Shown: positions 9,801 through 18,360 of the stretch, piece after piece
How positions within the stretch are numbered: the stretch's first letter is position 1
Layout of the letters: each line of letters begins with the position of its first letter
NCBI RefSeq assembly: GCF_026625725.1
Contig: NZ_CP113060.1
Location: 2,920,001 to 2,984,000 of the forward strand
Length of the DNA: 64,000 nt
Reading direction: 5' to 3'
Source of the DNA: Pseudomonas sp. SL4(2022)
GTDB taxonomy: Bacteria; Pseudomonadota; Gammaproteobacteria; Pseudomonadales; Pseudomonadaceae
Program-made: the position numbers and the translations under genes
The notes under the pieces: generated by a model
Seen by the model: the letters and a program-made list of their open reading frames with translations, nothing else
Databases searched by the model: none
Told to the model about the DNA's origin: nothing

Positions 9801-9901
9801 TGGGTGGGCTGATCGTTGCTACCGCGCTGACCCTGCTGTTCCTGCCGGCATTGTATGCGGCATGGTTCCGAGTCAAGGAAGTGGAAGCGAAACCAGCCTG
9901 A
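6821..9901 (+). CDS. RND efflux transporter, inner-membrane permease
   Basis: A 1026-aa AcrB-superfamily pump, close to the usual length. It has a first transmembrane helix near 10-30, a large periplasmic loop, and a second cluster of helices from about 335. The GLMVDDAIIAVE motif near 397-408 holds the paired aspartates of the proton relay. A second periplasmic loop and a final helix bundle (about 870-1020) complete the fold. It is translationally coupled to the adaptor gene. It belongs to the group with the DFNLSAWALRNRQIVLY start, distinct from MexB. Proton-driven export of drugs or lipophilic compounds is likely; the substrate cannot be assigned. Confidence 0.92.
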   Translation: MDFNLSAWALRNRQIVLYLMLLLAVVGAISYTKLGQSEDPPFTFKAMVVRTNWPGASAEEVSRQVTERIEKKLMETGDYDKIVSFSRPGESQVTFIARDSMHSKDIPELFYQVRKKVSDIRHTLPQGIQGPFYNDEFGTTFGNIYALTGEGFDYAVLKDYADRIQLQLQRVKDVGKVDLLGLQDEKVWIELSNTKLATLGLPLAAVQQALEEQNAVAAAGFFETTSDRVQLRVTGRFETVEEIRNFPIRVADRTFRIADVAEVKRGFNDPPAPRMRYMGEDAIGLAVSMKAGGDILVLGEALEGEFARLQETLPAGMQLSKVSDQPAAVKTGVGEFVRVLTEAVIIVLLVSFFSLGLRTGLVVALSIPLVLAMTFAAMYYLGIGLHKISLGALVLALGLMVDDAIIAVEMMAIKMEQGYDRIKAASYAWSSTAFPMLTGTLITAAGFLPIATAQSGTGEYTRSIFQVVAIALLVSWIAAVVFVPYLGAKLLPDLAKLHAAKHGGSADGHDPYGTPFYRRVRTAVEWCVRRRKTVIVLTIALFVGSIVLFRFVPQQFFPASGRLELMVDLKLSEGASLAATEEQAKRLEKLLSGHEGIDNFVAYVGTGSPRFYLPLDQQLPAASFAQFVVLAKSIDDREKIRTWLIDVLREEFPTLRTRISRLENGPPVGYPVQFRVSGEHIDEVRQLARQVADKVRENSHVTNVHLDWEEPSKVVRLNIDQERARALGVSTADLSRFLQSSLTGSPVSQYREGNELIEILLRGTVSERQELSLLPSLAVPTDNGRSVPLSQIATLEYGFEEGIIWHRNRLPTVTVRADVYGQEQPASLVKQILPTLEPVRAQLPDGYQLDVGGTVEDSSRGQKSVNAGVPLFIVVVLTLLMLQLKSFSRSAMVFLTAPLGLIGVTLFLLIFRQPFGFVAMLGTIALSGMIMRNSVILVDQIEQDIAAGMDRWHAIIEATVRRFRPIVLTALAAVLAMIPLSRSVFFGPMAVAIMGGLIVATALTLLFLPALYAAWFRVKEVEAKPA

Positions 9902-9920
9902 TTCGGCGGCAGACGATGTG

Positions 9921-9950
9921 AAAAGCCAGGCCCAGTGCCTGGCTTTTTTA
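9921..9950 (+). terminator. Rho-independent terminator after the RND operon
   Basis: A perfect 7-bp GC-rich stem (GCCAGGC/GCCTGGC at 9925-9931 and 9937-9943) with a 5-nt loop, preceded by AAAA and followed by seven T residues. It sits 19 bp after the permease stop. Confidence 0.9.
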
Positions 9951-10261
9951 TGTCGTTCGGATCAGTCGTTTGCCGGTCTGCTGTCAAAAATATACAACTG
10001 CCAATGGTGTGGTGAGGCTGGTTTTTACTTCGATTACAGTCTGTTGCAGAGGTGTGTAGAGCGTTTCGTCGAATTATCTGCTTACGTTTCGTCGTTTTTG
10101 TTTGACATATTTTACGTATTTGCCAGACTGCGCGACCTTGATGGGCGCGTGCGCTACCCGTCATGAATGGTCATAACAAAAACCTGTAGCCCATCGTTCC
10201 GTCCTGCGCAGTCTGTGCGGGCCATGCATGCGGTGGGCTGACGTCTTTGGAACGGGAAAGC
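9951..10261. other. intergenic gap, nothing recognised
   Basis: About 310 bp between the RND terminator and the symporter start, less GC-rich than the flanking genes, presumably holding the symporter promoter. I see no convincing ORF, tRNA or repeat. Confidence 0.5.
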
Positions 10262-11701
10262 ATGCTGATCTGGTTCGTTGCGCTCTACCTGCTGGTGACT
10301 GTCGCCATCGGTTTCTATGCCTCCACCCGGGTGCACAACACCCGCGATTTCGCCTCCGGTGGCCGTAGCATGGGCTTCCCCATCGTCGCTGCCATGGTTT
10401 TCGCCACCTGGTTCGGCTCCGAGGCGGTGCTGGGCATTCCTGCCACCTTTCTTGAAGAAGGCTTTGCCGGCATTGTCGAAGATCCGTTCGGCTCCTTCGG
10501 CTGCCTGTTCCTGGTCGGCCTGATCATCGCTCGCCCGCTGTACCGGATGAACCTGCTGACCATCGGCGACTACTTCAAGAAGCGCTACGGCTCGCAGGTT
10601 GAACTGATCATCAGCCTGGTCATCGTCATGTCCTATCTGGGTTGGATCGCCGCGCAGCTGATTGCGCTGGGCCTGGTGTTCAACGTCATCTCCGACGGCA
10701 GCATCAGTACCACCCAGGGCATGTTCCTCGGCACCTTTATCGTGCTGCTGTACACCCTGTTCGGGGGCATGTGGTCGATTGCTCTGACCGACTTTTTCCA
10801 GATGATCATCATCGTGGTCGGCTTGATCTACCTGGTCTGGCTGTTCAGCGACATGGCCGGTGGCGCCGATCTGGTGATCAGCAAGGCCGCCAGCGATGGC
10901 AAATTCACCTTTATGCATGCCTTCGAGCCCAAGGACATCGTTGCCTTTATCGGTGCGGCGGTGACCATGATGCTCGGCTCCATCCCGCAGCAGGACGTGT
11001 ACCAGCGCGTGATGTCGGCCAAGAGCGAGAACATTGCGGCGCGTGCCTCGATGGCCGGCGCAGTGTTCTATCTGGGCTTCTGCATGCTGCCGATCTTCTT
11101 GGTGTACGCCGCCTCGATGATCGACCCGGCGCTGGTCGAGAAGTGGCTGACCGAAGACTCGCAGATGATTCTTCCGCTGCTGATCCTCGACAAGACGCCG
11201 CTGTTCGCCCAGATCATGTTCTTCGGTGCGCTGCTTTCGGCGATCATGTCCACCGCATCCGGCACTTTGCTTGCACCGTCGGTGACCTTGACCGAGAACG
11301 TGCTCAAGCGCTTTTTGCCGGTGCTTAACGACAAGCAGTTCCTGCTGCTGATGCGTGTCACCATCGTGTTCTGTGCGGCGTCGACCCTGAGCTTTGCCCT
11401 GTATTCGGATGCGAGCATCTACGAGATGGTCGGCAATGCCTACAAGGTGACCCTGGTGGCGGCTGTAGTGCCGTTGTTTGCCGGGTTGTTCTGGAAGCGT
11501 GCGACCACCCAGGGTGCGCTGGTTGCCATCGCCTTTGGCCTGGTGTCGTGGATCTACCTGGAATACACCTGGACTGAAGCCGCCTTCTGGCCGCCGCAAC
11601 TGGCAGGCCTGCTGTTCAGCATGGCCGGTATGCTGATTGGTACGCTGCTGCCACAGTGGAGCCGTAATCACAACGGCACGCTGGTGGCGCAGGCGGAATA
11701 A
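10262..11701 (+). CDS. sodium:solute symporter (SSS family)
   Basis: A 479-aa membrane protein with about 13 hydrophobic segments. The N-terminal RDFASGGRSMG motif (about 31-41) and the GGMWSIALTDFFQMIII segment (about 168-184) are SSS hallmarks, the latter lying in the conserved sodium-binding region. Na+-coupled uptake of a small organic solute is expected; the substrate cannot be read from sequence. The ATG at 10262 follows GGGAAAG. An in-frame TTG at 10247 is less likely. It is monocistronic, with a strong terminator after it. Confidence 0.88.
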   Translation: MLIWFVALYLLVTVAIGFYASTRVHNTRDFASGGRSMGFPIVAAMVFATWFGSEAVLGIPATFLEEGFAGIVEDPFGSFGCLFLVGLIIARPLYRMNLLTIGDYFKKRYGSQVELIISLVIVMSYLGWIAAQLIALGLVFNVISDGSISTTQGMFLGTFIVLLYTLFGGMWSIALTDFFQMIIIVVGLIYLVWLFSDMAGGADLVISKAASDGKFTFMHAFEPKDIVAFIGAAVTMMLGSIPQQDVYQRVMSAKSENIAARASMAGAVFYLGFCMLPIFLVYAASMIDPALVEKWLTEDSQMILPLLILDKTPLFAQIMFFGALLSAIMSTASGTLLAPSVTLTENVLKRFLPVLNDKQFLLLMRVTIVFCAASTLSFALYSDASIYEMVGNAYKVTLVAAVVPLFAGLFWKRATTQGALVAIAFGLVSWIYLEYTWTEAAFWPPQLAGLLFSMAGMLIGTLLPQWSRNHNGTLVAQAE

Positions 11702-11719
11702 GCCTGGCATTTTGCTGAC

Positions 11720-11750
11720 AAAACCCCGCTGATTGGCGGGGTTTTGTTTT
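11720..11750 (+). terminator. Rho-independent terminator after the symporter gene
   Basis: A perfect 10-bp stem (AAAACCCCGC/GCGGGGTTTT at 11720-11729 and 11736-11745) with a 6-nt loop and a T-rich tail. Confidence 0.92.
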
Positions 11751-12018
11751 CCGGGTCTGACGAGGGCTGTCAGTCCGTTGTAGTGGTGTTGGCGCGAGCT
11801 TTGCTGTTTTTGGGCTGGGCTTTGTTTGCATCGCTTAATTGTTGATTGGGCGAACGGTTGGCACGCATCGCTCGCCCTGCAGGCCAGCCTGCTAGCTGTA
11901 GTTCGGACTCCTGATGGGCGTTTGGTGTCGTCTGCGAGATTGTGGGTAAGTGGCAAAAAGGCCAAGCAAGGACCTTGTAGGGCGGGTGAAGCAGAGCGAT
12001 ACCCATGCGGTCGTTTGA

Positions 12019-12283
12019 TTGTTTCATTGGCCGAATGATGAGACGGCTCAGCACCATTTCCAGACCAAGCTACCGACCAAGTTCATTCTGGCTGTGCTGG
12101 TTATCGCCGATGCTGTCTCCATGGTCTACCGCGCCTACGAACGCTACGAAACTGGCAAACAGACCGAGCAAGCTGCCGCGAACGCCCAGGCTGAAACCAG
12201 CCCCCGACCGGCGTAGTCGATCAAGTGAAAACCTCTGTCGGCTTCCTCATCAACCCGGTCAACAACAAACTGTTGTGGCTCAA
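12019..12283 (+). pseudogene. remnant of an unknown small ORF cut by the IS insertion
   Basis: From a TTG at 12019 the frame reads through a hydrophobic stretch (KFILAVLVIADAVSMVYRAY) and a charged Gln/Ala-rich tail to a stop at 12216. A C5 tract lies at 12201-12205. Adding one base there would join this frame to GVVDQVKTSVGFLINPV and NNKLLWLND, which run directly into the IS left end at about 12284. I infer a frameshifted gene truncated by the IS. No family is recognised, and the short TTG-started ORF alone could also be spurious. The 11751-12018 stretch upstream holds nothing I can name. Confidence 0.35.
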
Positions 12284-12338
12284 TGATTCTGGACACCCCG
12301 ATAGGGCGTTAAGCTTCGCCCAGCAATGAGGTGCTTAC

Positions 12339-13787
<1,449 letters not shown>

Positions 13788-13795
<8 letters not shown>

Positions 13796-14111
13796 TGGTG
13801 CGGCGGTCGAGCTGCGCCTGGGCAAAATACGCACTGGCCAGGCGCAAAATCTCGTTGGCTTTGCGCAACTCGCGGTTCTCACGCTCCAGAGCCTTGAGGC
13901 GCTCGCGCTCCTCGGTGGTCGGCCCGGGACGCTGACCGGCATTGGTCTGGTGACGGCGAATCCAGGCATGCAGGGTTTGCGCGGCACAGCCGATTTTCGG
14001 CGCTATGGCCTCGATGGCCGCCCACTCAGAGGGGTAATCGTTCAGATGCTCCAGAACCATGCGCACGGCACGTTCACGGACTTCAGGGGAGTAGGTCGTG
14101 GTCTTTTTCAT
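13788..14111 (-). CDS. IS3-family transposase OrfA (HTH), intact
   Basis: A 107-aa OrfA: an N-terminal helix-turn-helix ([16 protein letters not shown], then [20 protein letters not shown]) and a C-terminal leucine zipper (about 70-95, [19 protein letters not shown]). It starts about 27 bp inside the left inverted repeat at 14138-14161. The ORF is complete, but its orfB partner is truncated, so only a DNA-binding inhibitor-like product could be made. Confidence 0.85.
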
Positions 14112-14227
14112 AGCCTCATCTTCTCAAGAGTTGAGGCGTCCACGAAACCCGGGGCGATTCACACAGTCAGAAGCTACCGGTAACTAGCAGCCTTTACCTG
14201 GCCTTTTCTATCTCTCGCTGCCATGAT

Positions 14228-14245
14228 ATCAATGATTGCATTGAT
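14228..14245. promoter_or_regulatory. candidate toxin-antitoxin operator palindrome
   Basis: ATCAATG-ATTG-CATTGAT is a perfect 7-bp inverted repeat 17 bp before the antitoxin start. FitA/VapB-type antitoxins autoregulate through such sites; binding here is inferred. Confidence 0.55.
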
Positions 14246-14261
14246 TTCATTTGGAGGGGTT

Positions 14262-14507
14262 ATGGCCAGCATCACTATTCGAAACCTAGATGACGACCTC
14301 AAGGCTCAACTGCGTGTGGTTGCTGCAAGCCATGGCCGCTCTATGGAAGAAGAGGCGAGAGTAATCATTCGTCAGGCGTTGTTTAAGTCAGAAAAGACCG
14401 GTGGCTTGGGTAGTCGAATTAATGCCCGATTCGCTGCTGTTGGTGGTGCTGATATTCAGGTTCCTACTCGTACAGATAAGGCTCGGGCTGTGAGCTTCGA
14501 CGAATGA
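14262..14507 (+). CDS. FitA/VapB-like ribbon-helix-helix antitoxin
   Basis: An 81-aa protein opening MASITIRNLDDDLKAQLRVV, the FitA-like ribbon-helix-helix fold, with the HGRSMEEEARVIIRQAL helix (about 27-43) typical of this family. It neutralises the PIN toxin encoded next. Its DNA-binding N-terminus should repress the pair through the palindrome just upstream. The ATG at 14262 follows a strong GGAGGGG. The toxin start overlaps its stop by 4 bp (ATGA). Confidence 0.87.
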   Translation: MASITIRNLDDDLKAQLRVVAASHGRSMEEEARVIIRQALFKSEKTGGLGSRINARFAAVGGADIQVPTRTDKARAVSFDE

Positions 14508-14923
14508 TCCTGCTCGATACCAATGTGCTTTCAGAGCTGATGCGGGCCAAGCCGGCACCAGAGGTTCTTGCCTGGATCGATGCCCAGCCGACAAGTCAGC
14601 TTTTTATCAGCTCTATTACTGTTGCTGAGATCCTCTACGGCATCGCGCGCATGGCAGACGGCAAGCGTAAGCAAGGTTTGTTGGATCTGGCCACGCTGAT
14701 GTTTGATGAGGACTTTGCCGGCCGCATTCTTTCGTTTGATTCAGATGCGGCAGTTCACTACGCAGCGTTGGCGGCTGAGAGTGAGGCGAAAGGTAAGGTC
14801 GTGGATATGGCGGATGGTCAGATTGCTGCCATCGCTGCCCTGCATGATGCGCGAGTTGCCACACGCAATGTTCGGCACTTCGACCACCTAGGCGTTCCCG
14901 TTATCAATCCTTGGGAAGCCTGA
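14504..14923 (+). CDS. PIN-domain ribonuclease toxin (VapC/FitB-like)
   Basis: A 139-aa PIN domain. Acidic residues sit at the expected places: D5 in MILLDTNVLSELM, E43 in VAEILYGIA, and the DMADGQIAAIA motif (about 100-110), with a terminal TRNVRHFDHLGVPVINPW. The FitB/VapC family cleaves tRNA or rRNA with Mg2+. The gene is translationally coupled to the antitoxin. The pair lies between IS remnants and the attL of the tRNA-Met element, which suggests accessory origin. Confidence 0.9.
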   Translation: MILLDTNVLSELMRAKPAPEVLAWIDAQPTSQLFISSITVAEILYGIARMADGKRKQGLLDLATLMFDEDFAGRILSFDSDAAVHYAALAAESEAKGKVVDMADGQIAAIAALHDARVATRNVRHFDHLGVPVINPWEA

Positions 14924-14986
14924 GTCCAGGGCGATTCCATCCCCGTTGGTTCAGAGCGCTCATAGAGTTCTATGAGCTTCTCCCGC

Positions 14987-15574
14987 CTATAGGCTGCCGA
15001 ACTTATAACCGCTCCACAGAATTATGGGGTTCTGTCCTGGGGTATCTTCTGCTGCGGCAGTTATTAGGCCGTCCTTGACTCGCCATACGACTAGCTTCTT
15101 CCCGAAAGGATCGGTGCCGAATTTGGCTCCTGGCATTTGATCGAGGCGTGGATAGTCAGCAAGCTTTCTCGATAGGTAATCGTCTAGAAGGTCAAAGCTT
15201 CCGGCCGCAAATTCGATGCGCACGTTGGTGAGCTTATTTTTGGAGAAGAAGAAAGTTACCAGGCGTGCCGGAATGTTGTCATAGGCATTACTGATATTCG
15301 TGGAGCACAGATAGTCATTTTGCTCGGTAATGCGTTCTGCAGGGCCCAGATTACCATAGCATTTTAGTTTGTGACCGCGCGCCTCATTCTCTCTGATGAC
15401 TGCGGCTTGATCTCGCACTGAATAATAATCTGGCGATTCTGAATAGGTGGGCGTGCCAAGGCGTGCATACCAGTCGGAAATTGCGTGCTGGTAATGCAGC
15501 GGTAGTAAGGGGAATAGGAGATTTGCGACCCCGTACAACACAGCCACTAATAAGATAGTTTTTAGGAGTTTCAT
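14987..15574 (-). CDS. hypothetical protein, membrane-anchored
   Basis: A 195-aa protein with one N-terminal hydrophobic segment (about 5-24, LKTILLVAVLYGVANLLFPL) that may be a signal anchor, followed by a soluble, probably periplasmic domain with two Cys (in LKCYGN and YLCSTN) that could form a disulfide. The ATG at 15574 follows AAGGAAA. It lies 53 bp after the small membrane gene at 15628-15909 and may share its transcript. No family recognised. Confidence 0.6.
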   Translation of the reverse strand: MKLLKTILLVAVLYGVANLLFPLLPLHYQHAISDWYARLGTPTYSESPDYYSVRDQAAVIRENEARGHKLKCYGNLGPAERITEQNDYLCSTNISNAYDNIPARLVTFFFSKNKLTNVRIEFAAGSFDLLDDYLSRKLADYPRLDQMPGAKFGTDPFGKKLVVWRVKDGLITAAAEDTPGQNPIILWSGYKFGSL

Positions 15575-15627
15575 AGATTTCCTTGTCAAAGATAAGGCCA
15601 CCGATCTCACCTAGGTGGCAGCAATCA

Positions 15628-15909
15628 TCAGAAGCGTGTGAGTAAAAGCAGGCCCGGAACAATAACGATTAAAAAAGCTAAGCGCTGCTTTCTCCAGGGG
15701 AGCCATAGATATGTGATGGCTACTAGCGCTGCTGCAATAAAGAACAGCAATTTGCTCACCGTAATCGCGACCGCATAGCAGTACATGACGCTGTTTTGCG
15801 TGGCAGGAGGGGAGAAGTAGCAATCAGCCGAGAACCCAGCGAGGGCAAGCCATCCAATAGCTCCAAACGATAGGCTTACCCAGAAGGTGAATATAGCGAT
15901 CGTTTTCAT
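15628..15909 (-). CDS. hypothetical small membrane protein
   Basis: A 93-aa protein with three hydrophobic segments (about 6-25, 40-63 and 74-90) and little else. It starts at MKTIAIFTFW. An in-frame ATG two codons upstream is possible, but AGGA is better spaced to 15909. It is the first gene of a possible two-gene unit with the next minus-strand ORF. No recognisable family. Confidence 0.5.
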   Translation of the reverse strand: MKTIAIFTFWVSLSFGAIGWLALAGFSADCYFSPPATQNSVMYCYAVAITVSKLLFFIAAALVAITYLWLPWRKQRLAFLIVIVPGLLLLTRF

Positions 15910-15944
15910 TGGCATCCTGCCGCTTCTAAATGTGTGGGCACGCC

Positions 15945-15963
15945 GTAGTCACTTTGTAGTCAC
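15945..15963. repeat. direct repeat GTAGTCAC x2, 11-bp period
   Basis: Two identical 8-mers (15945-15952 and 15956-15963) lie 9 bp outside the attL repeat. Their layout mirrors the GGGACAC pair beside attR. They could be arm-type recombinase sites of another element that used the same tRNA, or chance. Confidence 0.4.
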
Positions 15964-15971
15964 TAACGCGC

Positions 15972-16056
15972 ACAAAAAAGGGCTTACCTTTCGGTAAGCC
16001 CTTGTTTTGTTTGGTGGCTACGCAGGGACTTGAACCCCGGACCCCAGCATTATGAA
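15972..16056. repeat. attL: 85-bp direct repeat with tRNA-Met 3' half and terminator
   Basis: This copy matches 24685-24769 at 82 of 85 positions, with 58 bp (15999-16056) identical. It contains a hairpin terminator (11-bp perfect stem, loop TTTC) and the last 45 nt of tRNA-Met from the anticodon loop to CCA. The similarity stops at 16056. It is the 3' end displaced when the element integrated. Confidence 0.92.
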
Positions 16057-16182
16057 ATTTCGGCACTACATGTCGTCAAAGCTGGAAGCCAGCAACTACG
16101 GGCTTTCCAGTCGTATTATTACCCCGTTCGATGTGGCTGCTGTGTGTTGCAGACTCCTTTCGGGACACCTCTCGTTGTTGCG

Positions 16183-16194
16183 TGTTGCGCAACA
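16183..16194. promoter_or_regulatory. candidate HigA operator, perfect 12-bp palindrome
   Basis: TGTTGCGCAACA ends 15 bp before the higB start. HigA/GraA antitoxins bind short palindromes over their own promoter; assignment is by position. Confidence 0.5.
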
Positions 16195-16209
16195 TGCTAG
16201 GCTTTGGCG

Positions 16210-16488
16210 ATGATCAAATCTTTCCAGCACAAAGGGCTTCGTAAGCTCTTCGAAACGGGTAGCACGGCTGGCGTGCAGGCTGCTCATGCTAAGCGGTTGA
16301 GGTTGCAGCTTGCTGCTTTGGATACAGCCCTGTCTGTCGATGATATGGATATCCCAGGCTTCCGCCTGCATCCGCTCAAGGGTGAGCAGCGAGGGCGCTG
16401 GTCGATCATGGTGAACGGCAACTGGCGGCTGACGTTCGAATTTCGCGACGGAAACGCTTACGTCCTGGACTATGAGGATTACCACTAA
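16210..16488 (+). CDS. higB: HigB/GraT-type RelE-superfamily toxin
   Basis: A 92-aa RelE/ParE-fold protein. It starts MIKSFQHKGLRKLFETGS and has the HigB-typical LHPLKGEQRGRWSIMVNGNW segment (about 56-75), then RLTFEFRDG and the C-terminal DYEDYH. The family cleaves mRNA on the ribosome. The toxin precedes the antitoxin, the reversed order typical of hig loci. Its stop overlaps the higA start by 1 nt. It is the first gene inside attL. Confidence 0.9.
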   Translation: MIKSFQHKGLRKLFETGSTAGVQAAHAKRLRLQLAALDTALSVDDMDIPGFRLHPLKGEQRGRWSIMVNGNWRLTFEFRDGNAYVLDYEDYH

Positions 16489-16775
16489 TGAATATGCATA
16501 ACCCCCCACACCCTGGTGAGTTCATCAACGATATCTATCTGGAGCCTAACGGCATCAGCGGCCGCGAGCTGGCGGTAAATCTTGGTGTAGCACCATCGAC
16601 TTTGAGTCGTGTCCTGAAAGGCACAAGCCGCGTAACTCCTGAAATGGCCCTGCGCCTGTCGGTAGCCCTTGGTCGTTCGCCTGAAAGCTGGCTGTCTATG
16701 CAGGATGCTTACGACTTATGGAATGCCCGCCAGCATGTGGACTTGCAGCATGTTGGCAAGCTGGCTTTTGCTTGA
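16488..16775 (+). CDS. higA: HigA antitoxin (XRE helix-turn-helix)
   Basis: A 95-aa protein with the HigA signature NPPHPGEFINDIYLEP at 5-20 and an XRE helix-turn-helix (GRELAVNLGVAPSTLSRVL, about 25-43), ending GRSPESWLSMQDAYDLW. It binds HigB and represses the operon. Coupled start (TAATG). This pair may stabilise the integrated element. Confidence 0.92.
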   Translation: MNMHNPPHPGEFINDIYLEPNGISGRELAVNLGVAPSTLSRVLKGTSRVTPEMALRLSVALGRSPESWLSMQDAYDLWNARQHVDLQHVGKLAFA

Positions 16776-16881
16776 ATAAGCGAACGTGCCATTTTTAGTG
16801 TTGAGTCAGTCCCTGACACAGTTCGAACACAAAGTAGGCTCCACAGCCGAGACATAAACACCACACACCAAAGGTCGTCGG

Positions 16882-18114
16882 ATGAAAATCTCGCTCATTG
16901 AAAACGGACTTGACTCATTAAAGAAAGGTTACAACTTTCTAGGAGCTTATGAGCGTTATCTAGCCGACGGCGCGGACGACGCCCAGCGCTTTTCCGCACT
17001 AAAAGATTCGGTGCTTTCAATACAGCACGGTATTGAAATACTATTCAAATACGCACTAAAAGAGCATAACGAGTTACTATTATTTACCGATTTATCCAAA
17101 CTTAAGCAAGCGTTCAAAAGCCGCAGAAATGGAGAAATTGTTGAGCTTTATGAAGCGGAAGGAGTGCACACCGTAACTTTCAAGGAGTCAATCGAGCGGT
17201 TGATAGATATTTGCGGGCTTCCTATAACGGAAAAATTCAAGAAAAAACTACTAAAAGTAGAAGGCTGGAGAAACAATATCACTCACAGCGGTGTGCTCTT
17301 GCTGGAAAATGAAGTGTCTAGCGTTTTGATCAATCTGCTTGAAGAGCTAGATAACTTCTTCGGTCCGATCATTGGCGCGCCATATCTAGAGGGCCAAGGC
17401 CGCACTGAACTTAATAGAGCCTACAGGTTAACCAAAGCGGTATATGGCGAATTAGAAAATAAGGTGAAAGCGCTAATAGTAGAGCGCCTAATCCATGCTT
17501 TACAGGTGCACGATGTAAAAAATATAACTGCGCCAGATGTTTTTTACATTGATAATGCAGATACTGCTTTTTCAATCCTGAGAAAGATACAGGGGGAAAA
17601 CATAAATTATGGCTGCGATCTGATTAACGGCCACTGCTCCGGTAATGCAAAAGTTATTAATCTCAGTGATAGCAAGATAATCACTATCTCCACGGTTGAT
17701 AATAATGCAAACTATCAGTTTTCTCTTGATTCCATAGTGGTCTATATACCTGAAATCCAGAGTGATATTTCACCGCTGATATTTATGTATGCTAAAAGTA
17801 TTGAGCCTTCAGATAGGGCATATATCAGAGGTGCGGATGATTATACCGTTCAGCATGGAATTGTTTTTAACGAAGACGGTATCGAGCGGTGGGAGAAAAG
17901 TTATTATGAGCAGTCGATTGAAGATTACGATTCCGATTATCCTAAGCTTCCGGCGCACAAAGAGCTTATTCGATTTTTATCAGATGGTCCGATATGCTTT
18001 CTGAACGTTCAGAAATTAGAATACGGTAACGCAAATCGGCTAATGAATCGCAGGGCATTTCCTTCTGGAAGATCATTTTTTGAAGCTTTCAAAGCGGATC
18101 TTGAAGCCAAATAA
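16882..18114 (+). CDS. HEPN-motif protein, candidate defence RNase
   Basis: A 410-aa protein, distinctly AT-rich compared with the chromosome. Helical residues 36-60 (LKDSVLSIQHGIEILFKYAL) resemble the first HEPN helices. R130-N131-N-I-T-H135 in a predicted helix-turn matches the R-N-x3-H catalytic motif of HEPN RNases. Residues about 180-410 form a mixed alpha/beta domain I cannot name. HEPN domains act as metal-independent RNases in toxin and anti-phage systems. It is cargo between HigBA and the element's regulatory genes and has its own upstream gap of 106 bp. The function is inference. Confidence 0.6.
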   Translation: MKISLIENGLDSLKKGYNFLGAYERYLADGADDAQRFSALKDSVLSIQHGIEILFKYALKEHNELLLFTDLSKLKQAFKSRRNGEIVELYEAEGVHTVTFKESIERLIDICGLPITEKFKKKLLKVEGWRNNITHSGVLLLENEVSSVLINLLEELDNFFGPIIGAPYLEGQGRTELNRAYRLTKAVYGELENKVKALIVERLIHALQVHDVKNITAPDVFYIDNADTAFSILRKIQGENINYGCDLINGHCSGNAKVINLSDSKIITISTVDNNANYQFSLDSIVVYIPEIQSDISPLIFMYAKSIEPSDRAYIRGADDYTVQHGIVFNEDGIERWEKSYYEQSIEDYDSDYPKLPAHKELIRFLSDGPICFLNVQKLEYGNANRLMNRRAFPSGRSFFEAFKADLEAK

Positions 18115-18360
18115 GCACGTTGATTCTTCGCTACTTGCTTAGAGCATTCATTCCTGGCTTGCGATCGTAGACTTATGAGAAAGTGCCATTTCCCTTGGTA
18201 TCTGCACCAGCTCCTAAATTCGGGTCTTCTAGCCTGCTTAGACTGTCATTTCCACTCATTAGCCTTAGGCTGCGGCTCGGAGTGGCAGACTCCTAATTCG
18301 CTTCACCCTATCACCGCACGTAAATTTACTCAGAAGGTTATTTCTTTTCACGTGTGAGCT

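Noticed and set aside
10154..11965. 603-aa antisense ORF opposite the symporter gene
   Set aside because: His/Gln/Arg-rich shadow of a high-GC gene; the plus-strand SSS family is clear.
11770..12057. 95-aa minus-strand ORF after the symporter terminator
   Set aside because: Low-complexity tail and no Shine-Dalgarno; it crosses the start of the interrupted plus-strand ORF.
16012..16056. A second tRNA gene at attL
   Set aside because: Only the 3' 45 nt are present; the 5' half is missing, so it is an att remnant.
18175..18357. 60-aa plus-strand ORF between the HEPN gene and the membrane pair
   Set aside because: No clear Shine-Dalgarno, composition is not protein-like, and it sits in the 3' gap between converging genes.
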